A stretch of DNA of 64,000 nucleotides. It comes from Raoultibacter phocaeensis. GTDB taxonomy: Bacteria; Actinomycetota; Coriobacteriia; Coriobacteriales; Eggerthellaceae. The first letter of the stretch is position 1. Every line of letters starts with the position of its first letter. Where the stretch lies: NCBI RefSeq assembly GCF_901411515.1, contig NZ_CABDUX010000001.1, positions 372,001 through 436,000 on the forward strand. The letters run 5' to 3'. A model generated the notes under the pieces. The model was not told the origin of the DNA, made no database searches, and saw only the letters and a program-made list of their open reading frames with translations. Positions 8,628 through 17,371 of this stretch are shown here, one piece after another. A program made the position numbers and the translations under genes.

Positions 8628-9260
8628 TTACGAGTTCTTCAGCATGATCGTGCGCATGGTGTCGGCTGCGTGCTCGCACGCGTCGGTCACCTTCTCCATG
8701 CGGGCGAACACCTGCGACCAGATGAGCACACGCAGCGGGTTCTCGCGATCCTTGGTGTGCAGCTCGCGGATCGTGTCCATGTAGTATTCGTCGGCTTCTT
8801 CCTCGTAGGAATTCACGTCGATGATCGACTGCTTGAACGTCTTCGACTTCTTGAAGTCGCGGAAATCCTCCATTGCGTGGTCGAGCGCCTTGCAGCTCTT
8901 ATGGATGATGCGCGCGAACTCGGGAGCGCGGTCATGCATGAAGTGGATATCGTACATGTAAAAGCGCTGGAGCACATCTTCGATGTAGTCGACGATGTCG
9001 TCGAGGTACTGGGTAAGCGAGATGATATCTTCGCGCTCGATGGGTGTGATAAAGTCGGTCGCGATAGCCGTGTACATGTCGTGGCTGATCTCGTCGCCCT
9101 CGTGCTCGATCTTCTGAGCGCGCGGCATGAGGTCCTTGACCGCCTCGGCTGTCGTGAAATTCTCAATGGCTTCGATGAGGAGTTCCGACTCCTTGACCGC
9201 AAGCGCCGTCTGACGCTCGAACGCATCGAAGTAATCGAACCTCTTGCTCTTCTTACCCAT
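8628..9260 (-). CDS. DUF47 family (PhoU-like) phosphate transport regulator
   Basis: A 210-residue all-helical protein of the DUF47/UPF0111 family, related to PhoU and regularly encoded next to PiT phosphate transporters, which it is thought to regulate. Acidic E/D pairs typical of the metal-binding helices are visible (KIEHEGDEISHDM near residues 49-61; YLDDIVDYIEDVL near 86-98). Start ATG 9260 is preceded by AAGGAGTGAGAC. It lies 10 bases downstream of the transporter stop, so the two form an operon and probably a functional pair at the membrane. Confidence 0.88.
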   Translation of the reverse strand: MGKKSKRFDYFDAFERQTALAVKESELLIEAIENFTTAEAVKDLMPRAQKIEHEGDEISHDMYTAIATDFITPIEREDIISLTQYLDDIVDYIEDVLQRFYMYDIHFMHDRAPEFARIIHKSCKALDHAMEDFRDFKKSKTFKQSIIDVNSYEEEADEYYMDTIRELHTKDRENPLRVLIWSQVFARMEKVTDACEHAADTMRTIMLKNS

Positions 9261-9270
9261 GTCTCACTCC

Positions 9271-10323
9271 TTACAAAATCATGAGGAACAGCTTGGCAAC
9301 TGCGAAGCCGAGAAGACCGCACCCAGGAAACGTGAGCACCCAGGTTTTCACCATATCGACCGCAACGCCCCATTTGACCGCGCTCTTTCGCTTTGCAGCG
9401 CCGACGCCCATGATGGCCGTGGTTTTGGTGTGCGTCGTCGAAACCGGGAGTCCGGCGAACGTGGCAATGATAAGGCAGACCGTTCCCGCGAAACTGGCTG
9501 CAAAGCCCTGGTACTTCTCCATTTTGACCATGTCCATGCCGACGCTCTTGATGATTTTCTTGCCGCCGATCGCGGTGCCGAGCCCCATATTGAGCGCGCA
9601 GAAAATCATGAGCCATACCGGAAGGATCATCTGATCGGCCTGACCGACCCCCGTTGCCAACGTGATGGCGAGCACGAACACGCCCATGAACTTCTGGCCG
9701 TCCTGCGCGCCGTGCATGAACGCCACGCCAGCACCGGCGGCAATTTGCGCCCATTTGAACACGTGGTCGGACTTCTGGCGATCGGCCCTGGAGCAGCATT
9801 TCGCTATGATTTTCGCGCACAGCCACCCGAAACCGAAGCCCATGAACGTCGAGAGCAGGATGCCGTAGATGACCTTCATCCACTCCGCCCCGTTGATACC
9901 AGCCAGGCCACCCTGCAGCGCAATGGCCGCACCGGTAAGGCCCGCAATGAGCGAATGGCTCTGGCTCGTGGGTATGCCGAAGAACCAGGCCGCCGCGCCC
10001 CACACAATAATGGCCACCATAGCGGCCATAAGCGCGATGAGCGCCGCGTGGTGATCTCCCCCGAAATCGACCATATGGAAGATGGTGTTGGCGACTGCCG
10101 ATGACACGAGCGTGATGACGAGCAATCCGAAGAAGTTGCAGACGGCAGCCATGATAATGGCGGCCTTCGCCGACATGCACCGCGTGCCGACGACGGTAGC
10201 GATGGCGTTCGGGGCATCGGTAGCGCCGTTGACGACGATGACGCCGATGTTCAAAAGGGTTACCGCAACCAAAGCGGGATTGGACATAAGTTCGGAGAGA
10301 AATACACTCCATTCGATGACCAA
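9271..10323 (-). CDS. pit: inorganic phosphate transporter, PiT family
   Basis: A 350-residue low-affinity phosphate (metal-phosphate) transporter of the inner membrane with about ten membrane segments. Both PiT signature repeats are present: GATDAPNAIATVVGTR in the N-terminal half and MHGAQDGQKFMGVF in the C-terminal half, the latter holding the conserved aspartate and asparagine/glutamine positions. The start is TTG at 10323, seven bases after GAAGG. It is followed at once by its DUF47 partner. A direct repeat like a Pho box lies about 60-76 bases upstream, so phosphate-dependent control is plausible. Confidence 0.92.
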   Translation of the reverse strand: MVIEWSVFLSELMSNPALVAVTLLNIGVIVVNGATDAPNAIATVVGTRCMSAKAAIIMAAVCNFFGLLVITLVSSAVANTIFHMVDFGGDHHAALIALMAAMVAIIVWGAAAWFFGIPTSQSHSLIAGLTGAAIALQGGLAGINGAEWMKVIYGILLSTFMGFGFGWLCAKIIAKCCSRADRQKSDHVFKWAQIAAGAGVAFMHGAQDGQKFMGVFVLAITLATGVGQADQMILPVWLMIFCALNMGLGTAIGGKKIIKSVGMDMVKMEKYQGFAASFAGTVCLIIATFAGLPVSTTHTKTTAIMGVGAAKRKSAVKWGVAVDMVKTWVLTFPGCGLLGFAVAKLFLMIL

Positions 10324-10382
10324 CGTACGACCTTCCGACGATGCTTAACCGCGTCTATCCGTGGCGCAGACAAGGCATTAGT

Positions 10383-10399
10383 TTAACGTATTCTTAACA
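10383..10399. promoter_or_regulatory. Pho-box-like direct repeat upstream of pit
   Basis: On the plus strand TTAACG-TATTC-TTAACA forms two hexamers spaced by 5 bases (an 11-base period). This matches the layout of PhoP boxes known from Gram-positive bacteria. It reads on the strand opposite to pit, which weakens the case. Confidence 0.35.
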
Positions 10400-10408
10400 A
10401 AGGGAAAG

Positions 10409-10441
10409 GCCGCATACCCCGCTTTTTCGAGGGAATGCGGT
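10409..10441 (-). terminator. terminator of the MBL-fold gene
   Basis: ACCGCATTCCCTCG pairs with CGGGGTATGCGG through small bulges to make a long hairpin, followed on the minus strand by CCTTTCCCTTT. It lies about 40 bases after the stop of the upstream gene at 10481 and separates it from pit. Confidence 0.5.
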
Positions 10442-10480
10442 CTTCTGTGTAAAATTCTCGTAAAGTCGCCGAACGCTTTG

Positions 10481-11137
10481 CTAAGCGTACTGGGCGAACA
10501 CGCGCCTGCGCTCCGCGCCGATGGTCGTAAGGTCGTTATGGCCCGGCAACACGATAGTCTGGTCGGGGAGCACGGCGAGCCGCTTCAAAGATGCCCGCAT
10601 GTCGTCCATGCTGCCGCCCTCGAAATCGGTTCTGCCGATCGAAGCGCAGAACAGGGTATCGCCCGAGATGAGCACAGGGGCTCCCTCGGGGTGGTTCCCG
10701 AACCGAGGATCGATGAACAAGCACATGCTGCCCTTTGTGTGCCCAGGCGTCATGATGACCTTCCATGCCATGCCGCCGATTTCCACGATATCGCCGTCGG
10801 CCACCTTGGAGTCGACCGGACACGGTTCGGTTCTTCCACTCTCCCGGGTCTTGGGAGCTGTACCGTCGATGAGCGGCGCATCGATTTCAGAGGCGATCAC
10901 AAGCGCACCCGTTGCATCCTTGAGCGCACGCGCCGCTCCCACATGATCGAAATGGCTGTGCGTAAGCACGATCGCATCTAAGGAGCGCTCGCCAAGCGCC
11001 TCGAGGATGGTCGGGGCGTCACAGCACGGGTCAACGACGAGCGTTGCGGTTCCGTCGCTGATGAGGTAGGTGTTGTTCGCTATCGGGCCGAGCACGACGA
11101 ACTCGACATCGAGACAAGCTCCGTTCACGGTATACAT
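10481..11137 (-). CDS. MBL-fold metallo-hydrolase, glyoxalase II-like
   Basis: A 218-residue cytoplasmic hydrolase of the metallo-beta-lactamase superfamily. The metal-binding motif THSHFDHVG places ligands at H60, H62, D64 and H65. Further ligands are in TPGHTKGSM, GDTLF and the C-terminal LPGHND segment. The order resembles hydroxyacylglutathione hydrolase (glyoxalase II), but the short length lacks the glutathione-binding C-terminal domain, and actinobacteria usually have no glutathione, so the substrate is unknown. It starts 16 bases after the rel stop and is probably co-transcribed with it. Confidence 0.85.
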   Translation of the reverse strand: MYTVNGACLDVEFVVLGPIANNTYLISDGTATLVVDPCCDAPTILEALGERSLDAIVLTHSHFDHVGAARALKDATGALVIASEIDAPLIDGTAPKTRESGRTEPCPVDSKVADGDIVEIGGMAWKVIMTPGHTKGSMCLFIDPRFGNHPEGAPVLISGDTLFCASIGRTDFEGGSMDDMRASLKRLAVLPDQTIVLPGHNDLTTIGAERRRVFAQYA

Positions 11138-11153
11138 AGACGCGTCCTTTCGG

Positions 11154-13715
11154 TTACTTGTTCTTTTTGCGCGACGTTTCGCCGGGCAGCATGCGGCGCG
11201 CTTCGAAGATACCTTCGATGCTGCGCAGTTTGGCGGTTATCTTGTCGATGTAGGCGATATCGGAAACCTGGAACAGAAAGCGCATCTCCACCATGCCATC
11301 GCGATGCGACGTCGTCGACGAGGAAAGCACGTTTGCACCCATATCCGAGAGCACGACGGCGACATCGCGCAGAAGGTTCATGCGGTCGAGCGCCTCGATG
11401 AACACCTCGACCTTGTACGATGCGTTCTGCTTAGGTTCGTTTTCCCACGAAACCTCGATGATGCGCTCGGGATGCTGCATGAGATCCTGCGCGTTCGGAC
11501 AGTCGGCACGGTGCACCGACACGCCGCGGCCGCGCGTGACGAACCCGAGTATCTCGTCGCCCGGCACTGGGTTGCAGCACCTCGACAAACGCACGAGCAC
11601 GTCGTCGATGCCTTTGACGACGATGCCATTGGAGGTGTGCGCCTCGTGCTTCTTGGGGCGCTTCACGCTCGTGAGCATGGGCGGAAGCTTGCCCGTCGAC
11701 ATGTCCGACGAGCCGAACCCCGGCGTTTCCGCATCCTTCTCGGCGCGGTCGACGAGTATCTTCAGCAACCGGTTCGAAACGTGCGTGGCACTTTCTTTAT
11801 TCGTACCGATCTGGACGAGCATGTCGTCGGGATCGTTGTAGCCGAGGTGTTCGGACACCGTTTTGATCGCGCGCATGCTCTGAGCGCTCGAGATGCCGAG
11901 GCCGTGCTTGCGCATCTCGCGCGTGAGCTTGTCGCGCCCTGCCTGCAAATCGTCCGAGCGGCTCACCTTCGAGAAGTACGAACGGATCTTGCTGCGAGCC
12001 GAGGGGGTTTTCACGAGGTTCAGCCAGTCGCGCGAAGGGCTGGCGCTTTTCTGCGTGAGAATTTCCACGCGGTCGCCAAGCTGGAGTTCATAGGTGAGCG
12101 GTACGATCGCGCCGTTCACCTTCGCACCCACGCAATGGTTGCCCACCTCCGTATGGATGGCGTAGGCGAAATCAACCGGCGTCGATCCGGCACGCAAACT
12201 CATGACCTCGCCTTTCGGCGTGAACACGAACACCTCGTTGGGAGCGAGATCGACTTTGAGCGATTTGAGGAATTCGCGGGAGTCCTTCGTCTCGTCTTGC
12301 CAATCGACCATTTGGCGCAACCACGCGAGCTGCTGGTCGAGGCCCAGATCGTCTTTGCCCTTCTCCTTGTAGCGCCAGTGGGCAGCTACGCCGTACTCGC
12401 TTGTACGGTGCATGTCCTCGGTGCGTATCTGCACTTCAAGCGGACGGCCGGCAGGACCGATGACCGTCGTGTGCAGGCTTTGGTACATGTTGAACTTCGG
12501 CATGGCGATATAGTCTTTGAAGCGGCCGGGCATCGGATGCCAGAGCGAGTGCACCGCTCCGAGCGCCGAATAGCAATCCTTCACCGATTTCACGATCACG
12601 CGCACGGCGATGAGGTCGTATATCTCGGAGAAGCCCTTGCCCTTCTTCGTCATCTTCTGGTAAATCGAGTACAGGTGCTTCGGGCGACCCATGATCTGGG
12701 ACTGCACGCCCACCCCGTCGAGCTCGCCGTGAAGGATGTCGATGATCTGCTCAAGGTAGTTCTCGCGCTCTTCGCGGCTTTCGGTAACCATACGGGAAAC
12801 CTGTTTGAACTTGTTGGGTTCGAGGTAGTAGAACGCAAGGTCCTCAAGCTCCCACTTGATGGAGTTGATGCCGAGGCGGTGCGCGATCGGCGCGTATATC
12901 TCGAGCGTTTCACGCGATTTGAAGATGCGGCGGTCCTCTTTGAGCGCCGAAAGCGTGCGCATATTGTGCAGCCGGTCGGCGAGCTTGATGACGATGACGC
13001 GGATGTCTTTGTTCATCGCGACGAACATCTTGCGGATGGTCTGGGCCTGTTCGTCGGAGAGGCTCTCCACTTCGATGCGGGTGATCTTGGTAACCCCGTC
13101 CACGAGCTGGGCGATCTGGGGGTTGAACTCTTCGGCCACCTGCTCGCTTGTCACCTTGGTGTCTTCGACGGTATCGTGCAGAAGTGCAGCGCAGATGGAC
13201 TCAACATCCATGCGCAAATCGGCGAGGATGATCGCCACCTCGACCGGATGCGCAATGAACGGCTCGCCGCTTTTGCGGCACTGCCCCGCATGAGCGTCGC
13301 GGGCGAACAGAAACGCTTTCTCGAGCAGCTCTTCGTCGGGCTCGTTCAGGTAGGCCGATGTCTGGCGCTTGAGCTCGGCGAAGCGCATCTCAGGCGTTTC
13401 GAGCCTCAGGCGCGAGGCCTTCGCTTCGGGCGCGAAGCTCTTCTCGGTCGCACGGGGTCGGCCGAGAAGCTCTTCCCCATCGCCCCCCGCATGAGCCCCC
13501 CTGGTCGCTTTCGCAGGCTTAGCGGGCTCGCCGATGAGCTCTTCTTTTCCTTTACGCGCTTTTTTTGCAGCGGATTTACCACCAGCTGCAGGCAGCGTGT
13601 TTTCTGCAGCATCATCCTCGGCATCGGGGATCGCATGCAAGGCGGCAGGTACGACGACATCCTTCGTCGCTGCTCGCCCCGAGCGGCGCTTTGCTTTGTG
13701 CTCGGACTGCTCCAT
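11154..13715 (-). CDS. rel: bifunctional (p)ppGpp synthetase/hydrolase Rel
   Basis: It makes and degrades the alarmone (p)ppGpp in response to amino acid starvation at the ribosome. Domains in order: a charged low-complexity N-terminal extension (about 1-125); an HD hydrolase domain with LLHDTVED near residue 182; the RelA/SpoT synthetase domain (about 340-480); a TGS domain beginning VFTPKGEVMSLRAG near 495; a zinc-finger-like segment containing RCCNPVPGD; and a C-terminal ACT domain. An intact HD motif argues for a bifunctional enzyme. The 853-residue length is some 100 longer than usual because of the N-terminal extension. ATG 13715 has GGAGG at good spacing. It lies between recJ and the MBL gene, all on the same strand. 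Confidence 0.93.
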   Translation of the reverse strand: MEQSEHKAKRRSGRAATKDVVVPAALHAIPDAEDDAAENTLPAAGGKSAAKKARKGKEELIGEPAKPAKATRGAHAGGDGEELLGRPRATEKSFAPEAKASRLRLETPEMRFAELKRQTSAYLNEPDEELLEKAFLFARDAHAGQCRKSGEPFIAHPVEVAIILADLRMDVESICAALLHDTVEDTKVTSEQVAEEFNPQIAQLVDGVTKITRIEVESLSDEQAQTIRKMFVAMNKDIRVIVIKLADRLHNMRTLSALKEDRRIFKSRETLEIYAPIAHRLGINSIKWELEDLAFYYLEPNKFKQVSRMVTESREERENYLEQIIDILHGELDGVGVQSQIMGRPKHLYSIYQKMTKKGKGFSEIYDLIAVRVIVKSVKDCYSALGAVHSLWHPMPGRFKDYIAMPKFNMYQSLHTTVIGPAGRPLEVQIRTEDMHRTSEYGVAAHWRYKEKGKDDLGLDQQLAWLRQMVDWQDETKDSREFLKSLKVDLAPNEVFVFTPKGEVMSLRAGSTPVDFAYAIHTEVGNHCVGAKVNGAIVPLTYELQLGDRVEILTQKSASPSRDWLNLVKTPSARSKIRSYFSKVSRSDDLQAGRDKLTREMRKHGLGISSAQSMRAIKTVSEHLGYNDPDDMLVQIGTNKESATHVSNRLLKILVDRAEKDAETPGFGSSDMSTGKLPPMLTSVKRPKKHEAHTSNGIVVKGIDDVLVRLSRCCNPVPGDEILGFVTRGRGVSVHRADCPNAQDLMQHPERIIEVSWENEPKQNASYKVEVFIEALDRMNLLRDVAVVLSDMGANVLSSSTTSHRDGMVEMRFLFQVSDIAYIDKITAKLRSIEGIFEARRMLPGETSRKKNK

Positions 13716-13736
13716 GCGTCCTCCTTCCGTATATCG

Positions 13737-16700
13737 TCAGCACGCGTTGTCGGGCAGAATCGGTCCCGAGACGCGTCTGTGCAGTTTTTCCGTCGGGCTC
13801 TTTATAGCCCATTCGCGAAACGAATGGAATATCTCGCGCTCACCGAGCCCTTCTCGATAGCGTACGCTGTCGGTGAGTTCGACTTTGCTGTCGGTGTTGC
13901 GCACGCGAATCGAGCGCATCGATTCCCCCGAAACGAAGGCGGTATGCGTTTCGATGAGCCCGAGTTCCCGAAACACCGCCACTCCGCACGCGGCGGACGC
14001 AGCGCTTACCGGCATATGCTGGTTTTCGCTTGCAATCGTTGCAAGCTCGGCGTTGCTTGCGGTGAAGTACGCTTCGCTGCTCTCCTTCTGCATGCGCCTC
14101 AGTTCCCGGTACACCTGGGCGAGGCAATCGTGGTCGGGAGTCATATCGCGCAGTATCTGCTCGTTGATGGATGCATCGCCGCGTCCGAACAACAGATGGA
14201 TGGCCGCAGCTGCGCCATCGCGTCCCGCACGACCGCTCATCTGGTTGAACTCGATTTCGTTAAACGGCATATGGTAGAGCACGACATGGCGGATATTGGG
14301 TATGTTCACGCCTTCGCCGAACGCGGAGGTGGCCACCAGCACCGCAAGAGCATCAGTCCTGAACAGCTCTTCGATACGTTTGCGGTCGGAGCGCGAAAGC
14401 CCTGCGTTGTAGAACCCGATAAGCGGCGCCATATGGGGTGCGAGCTTGCGCAGCACGCGGGCGAGCGCGACCGACTGCTCGCGCGAGTTCACGTAGATGA
14501 CCGTCTTCTCGCCACCTGCGATGATGTTCGCAAGATAGCTTTCGCGGTTCTTGAGGTTGCGCTGGTCGTCGACATCGAGGTTAGTGCGCCGGGTGGCATC
14601 GAGCACGGTACGTTCGATGCCGAGCGTCGAGGTGATCGCATCGGCCACATCAGCGCTCGCCGTTGCGGTCAGCGCGAGCACCACCGGATCGCCGAGCTTG
14701 GCGATAAGCGCTCCCATCTGGGCGTAGGCGACGCGTTGGCCCGCCTTGGCAAGCCCGATGTGATGGGCCTCGTCCACCACGACGAACCCGATGCGGCGCG
14801 CTGCGGCGAACTCGTCGGCATGGTAGGCAAGAAATTCCGGGGTCGTAAGCACGATATCGCAGGTGCCGTCGGCGAGCGCCTGAAACGTCTGACGCCGTTC
14901 CTCCGGCGTATTTTCACCGGTGAGGACCGCCGAAGCGATGCCGAACGGCTCGAGTGCCTCGCTCAAGTGGAACGCCTGGTCGGCAATCAGGGCGCGCAGT
15001 GGGTACACGAATAGGCTCGCCGCGTTGTGCAGCAGCGCCTCGCAAGCGGCATGCACCTGGAAGGTGAGCGACTTTCCGCGCCCGGTTGCCATGACGGCAA
15101 GCGTCGACGCGCCGTCGGCAAGCGCATCGAGCACCTCCTGCTGCGACGCGTGCAACTGCCCTTCGCCGATGAGAGCCTCGACGACGGCCTTCTTGAGCGA
15201 TGCGGGATCGTGCGCGGCCCGCTCTTTCCAGGCCGCGCGGTTTTTCTCGCGAGCCGCCTCGTACGCCTCGATGGCTTCGGCGCTTTCCCGACAATCGGAG
15301 CATATTTCGGCATCGCTCGTGGCGTACAGATCGCCCACAAAGCTTACGTTTTCGGGATTGAGGCACGCTTCGAGGCCTGCGCAGGCTTTGGCGGGCGCGA
15401 TGGATTTGAGCATGGCCTTGACCGAGCGCCTTCCGCGCCATTCGTCGATCTGTACCTCGAACGCCGCGTTGACCACGCTGTCGCAATGCATGAGGCTTTC
15501 AAGATCGGAGCAATGGAACATGATGCCCGACACCGATTGCTTGCCATCCGAAAGCTGGCAGGAGAAGTGGTTCTTCTCAGAGCCGACCGCACGGCATCCG
15601 GTAAGCGTAACGTCGCGCGCGAGAAACCGCGGTACCGGGTTTTCCTGCCCGAAAGGCGCAAGCCGCTCAAGCGCTTCGACGTTTTCGAGCGTGAGTTCCG
15701 AAAGGTCAACGCACGCATCGATCTCGATGCGCGGGTGGAAGCTGTCGGGCGGAAGCTCGTCGAGCGAGGCGCACAAGCGCTCGGTGAATTCGGGGAGCTT
15801 GTCGGCCGGAAGCGTGACGCCCACGGCCGCTTCGTGTCCCCCGAAACGCGTCAGCAGATCGCCGAGGCCCTCAACGGCTTTGAACAGATTCACCTGCCCG
15901 ACGCTGCGCCCCGATCCGCGCGCTTCGTCGCCGTCGACGGTAAACAGCAAAGCCGGCACACCGTAGGTGTTCACGAGCCTGCTCGCAACAATGCCCTTCA
16001 CGCCTTCGTGCCACCCGTCGCCCGAGACAACAAGCGCGCGTTGGCCGTGGTAGAGCTCGGCGGCCTGCACCTTCGCTATTTCGGAGAGCTCCGCTTCGAT
16101 GGTGCGCCTCGTATCGTTGATGGTTTCGAGTTCTTCGGCTTTCCTGCTCGCCTCTTCGAAATCGTCGAAAAGCAGAAGGTCGAGCGCGGCCTGGGCATCG
16201 CCCATTCGGCCTGCCGCATTCAGCCTCGGAATGATGGAGAAGCTCATATTGGTGGCGGTGAGCTCTTTGTCGGTCACGCCCGCCGTTGCCAGAAGCGCGG
16301 CGATGCACGGCCGGGGTTCTTTGTTCATGCGCGCAAGCCCATCGGCCACGAGCGCACGGTTTTCGGAGCGCATGGGCATGAGGTCGGCAACCGTGCCGAG
16401 CGTAGCGAGATCGGTGTATTCGCGCCACAGGTGCGGCTTGCCGAGGCGGCCGCCGAGCACCTGCACGAGTTTAAGCGCAACGCCCACGCCCGCCAAGATG
16501 GAACTCGGGCAATCCGTCTCGCATTTGGGATCGGCCACCGGCACGCCCTCGGGCACGAGATCGGCCGGTTCATGATGATCGGTGATGGCAAGGCCGACGC
16601 CGGCCGCTTTGACGATCTCGGCTTCGGCCTTCGAGGCGATGCCGCAATCGACCGTGACGATGAAATCGGGTTCAAGCTTTTGGATGCGCTCGAACGCACC

Positions 16701-17075
16701 GGCCGAAAGCCCGTAACCTTCTTCGAACCTCAGCGGGATGAACGGCGTCACGTGCGCTTCGAGATCGCGCAAACCGCGGGTGAGCGTAGCGGTTGCCGAG
16801 ATACCGTCGAGGTCGAAATCGCCGAACACGACGATGTGCTTGCGCTCTTTGATGCACGCTTCGAGCGCGTCGGCGACGTCAGATAAGCCGGGGATGAGAT
16901 ACGGGTCGAGCCAATCGCGCTCAAGCGAAGGCGAAAGGAACTCCCGAGCGGCTTCGGGATCCCCGATACCGCGCGCAACAAGAGTGGCTGCCACGAAATG
17001 CGGCAAGCCGAGATCTTGCTGCAAGCGAGCAACGGCGGCAGGGTCTGCCGCCAGAATGTTGAACTGGGCTGACAT
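13737..17075 (-). CDS. recJ: RecJ single-strand exonuclease fused to a RecQ-like DEAH helicase
   Basis: An uninterrupted 1112-residue protein in two parts. Residues 1 to about 580 are RecJ, the 5'-3' single-strand DNA exonuclease of recombination and mismatch repair. They contain GDFDLDG (85-91, motif I), VDCGIAS (about 142), the DHH motif TDHHEP (165-170) and the DHHA1 loop GGHEAAVG (about 410). A linker with SDC/ECS-like segments follows. From about 630 a superfamily 2 helicase begins, with Walker A ATGRGKS (about 661), DEAHHIG (about 766), ALTATAS, and GEGVNIPNIRHVV plus QMSGRAGRDG in the second RecA lobe. The helicase looks like RecQ without an obvious RQC or HRDC domain. ATG 17075 has GAGGT nine bases upstream. 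The 21-base gap to rel suggests one transcript. Confidence 0.9.
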   Translation of the reverse strand: MSAQFNILAADPAAVARLQQDLGLPHFVAATLVARGIGDPEAAREFLSPSLERDWLDPYLIPGLSDVADALEACIKERKHIVVFGDFDLDGISATATLTRGLRDLEAHVTPFIPLRFEEGYGLSAGAFERIQKLEPDFIVTVDCGIASKAEAEIVKAAGVGLAITDHHEPADLVPEGVPVADPKCETDCPSSILAGVGVALKLVQVLGGRLGKPHLWREYTDLATLGTVADLMPMRSENRALVADGLARMNKEPRPCIAALLATAGVTDKELTATNMSFSIIPRLNAAGRMGDAQAALDLLLFDDFEEASRKAEELETINDTRRTIEAELSEIAKVQAAELYHGQRALVVSGDGWHEGVKGIVASRLVNTYGVPALLFTVDGDEARGSGRSVGQVNLFKAVEGLGDLLTRFGGHEAAVGVTLPADKLPEFTERLCASLDELPPDSFHPRIEIDACVDLSELTLENVEALERLAPFGQENPVPRFLARDVTLTGCRAVGSEKNHFSCQLSDGKQSVSGIMFHCSDLESLMHCDSVVNAAFEVQIDEWRGRRSVKAMLKSIAPAKACAGLEACLNPENVSFVGDLYATSDAEICSDCRESAEAIEAYEAAREKNRAAWKERAAHDPASLKKAVVEALIGEGQLHASQQEVLDALADGASTLAVMATGRGKSLTFQVHAACEALLHNAASLFVYPLRALIADQAFHLSEALEPFGIASAVLTGENTPEERRQTFQALADGTCDIVLTTPEFLAYHADEFAAARRIGFVVVDEAHHIGLAKAGQRVAYAQMGALIAKLGDPVVLALTATASADVADAITSTLGIERTVLDATRRTNLDVDDQRNLKNRESYLANIIAGGEKTVIYVNSREQSVALARVLRKLAPHMAPLIGFYNAGLSRSDRKRIEELFRTDALAVLVATSAFGEGVNIPNIRHVVLYHMPFNEIEFNQMSGRAGRDGAAAAIHLLFGRGDASINEQILRDMTPDHDCLAQVYRELRRMQKESSEAYFTASNAELATIASENQHMPVSAASAACGVAVFRELGLIETHTAFVSGESMRSIRVRNTDSKVELTDSVRYREGLGEREIFHSFREWAIKSPTEKLHRRVSGPILPDNAC

Positions 17076-17371
17076 GTAATCAATACCTCACGTGCGAGTC
17101 GTCTGCTTTCGCCTCGTATTGTCGCACAAACGCACGGCCATGTCATGGGAAAACGGCGAGCGCAATACGTACGGTTTCGAAAAATCACGGTACTTAAATC
17201 CCCAGATCAAAGCAAGCGCAACCTGAACGCGCGTAAAAAGGAGCGAAACGCAACACCAGATTGATGGAGGTTGCGGCCCCGCACCCGTATGGTATCGGTG
17301 TATCCGATGTTCTCGAAAGCCTACGGGCAATGCTTCGGATACAATACGTCCGAATACGAAAGGAATTACCG

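Noticed and set aside
8813-10312. 499-codon minus-strand frame overlapping pit and DUF47
   Set aside because: It is a shifted reading of the two genuine genes; low-complexity Arg/Ser product.
11070-15014. 1314-codon open frame on the plus strand
   Set aside because: It is antisense to rel and recJ, both of which have full motif sets; the product has no recognisable domain.
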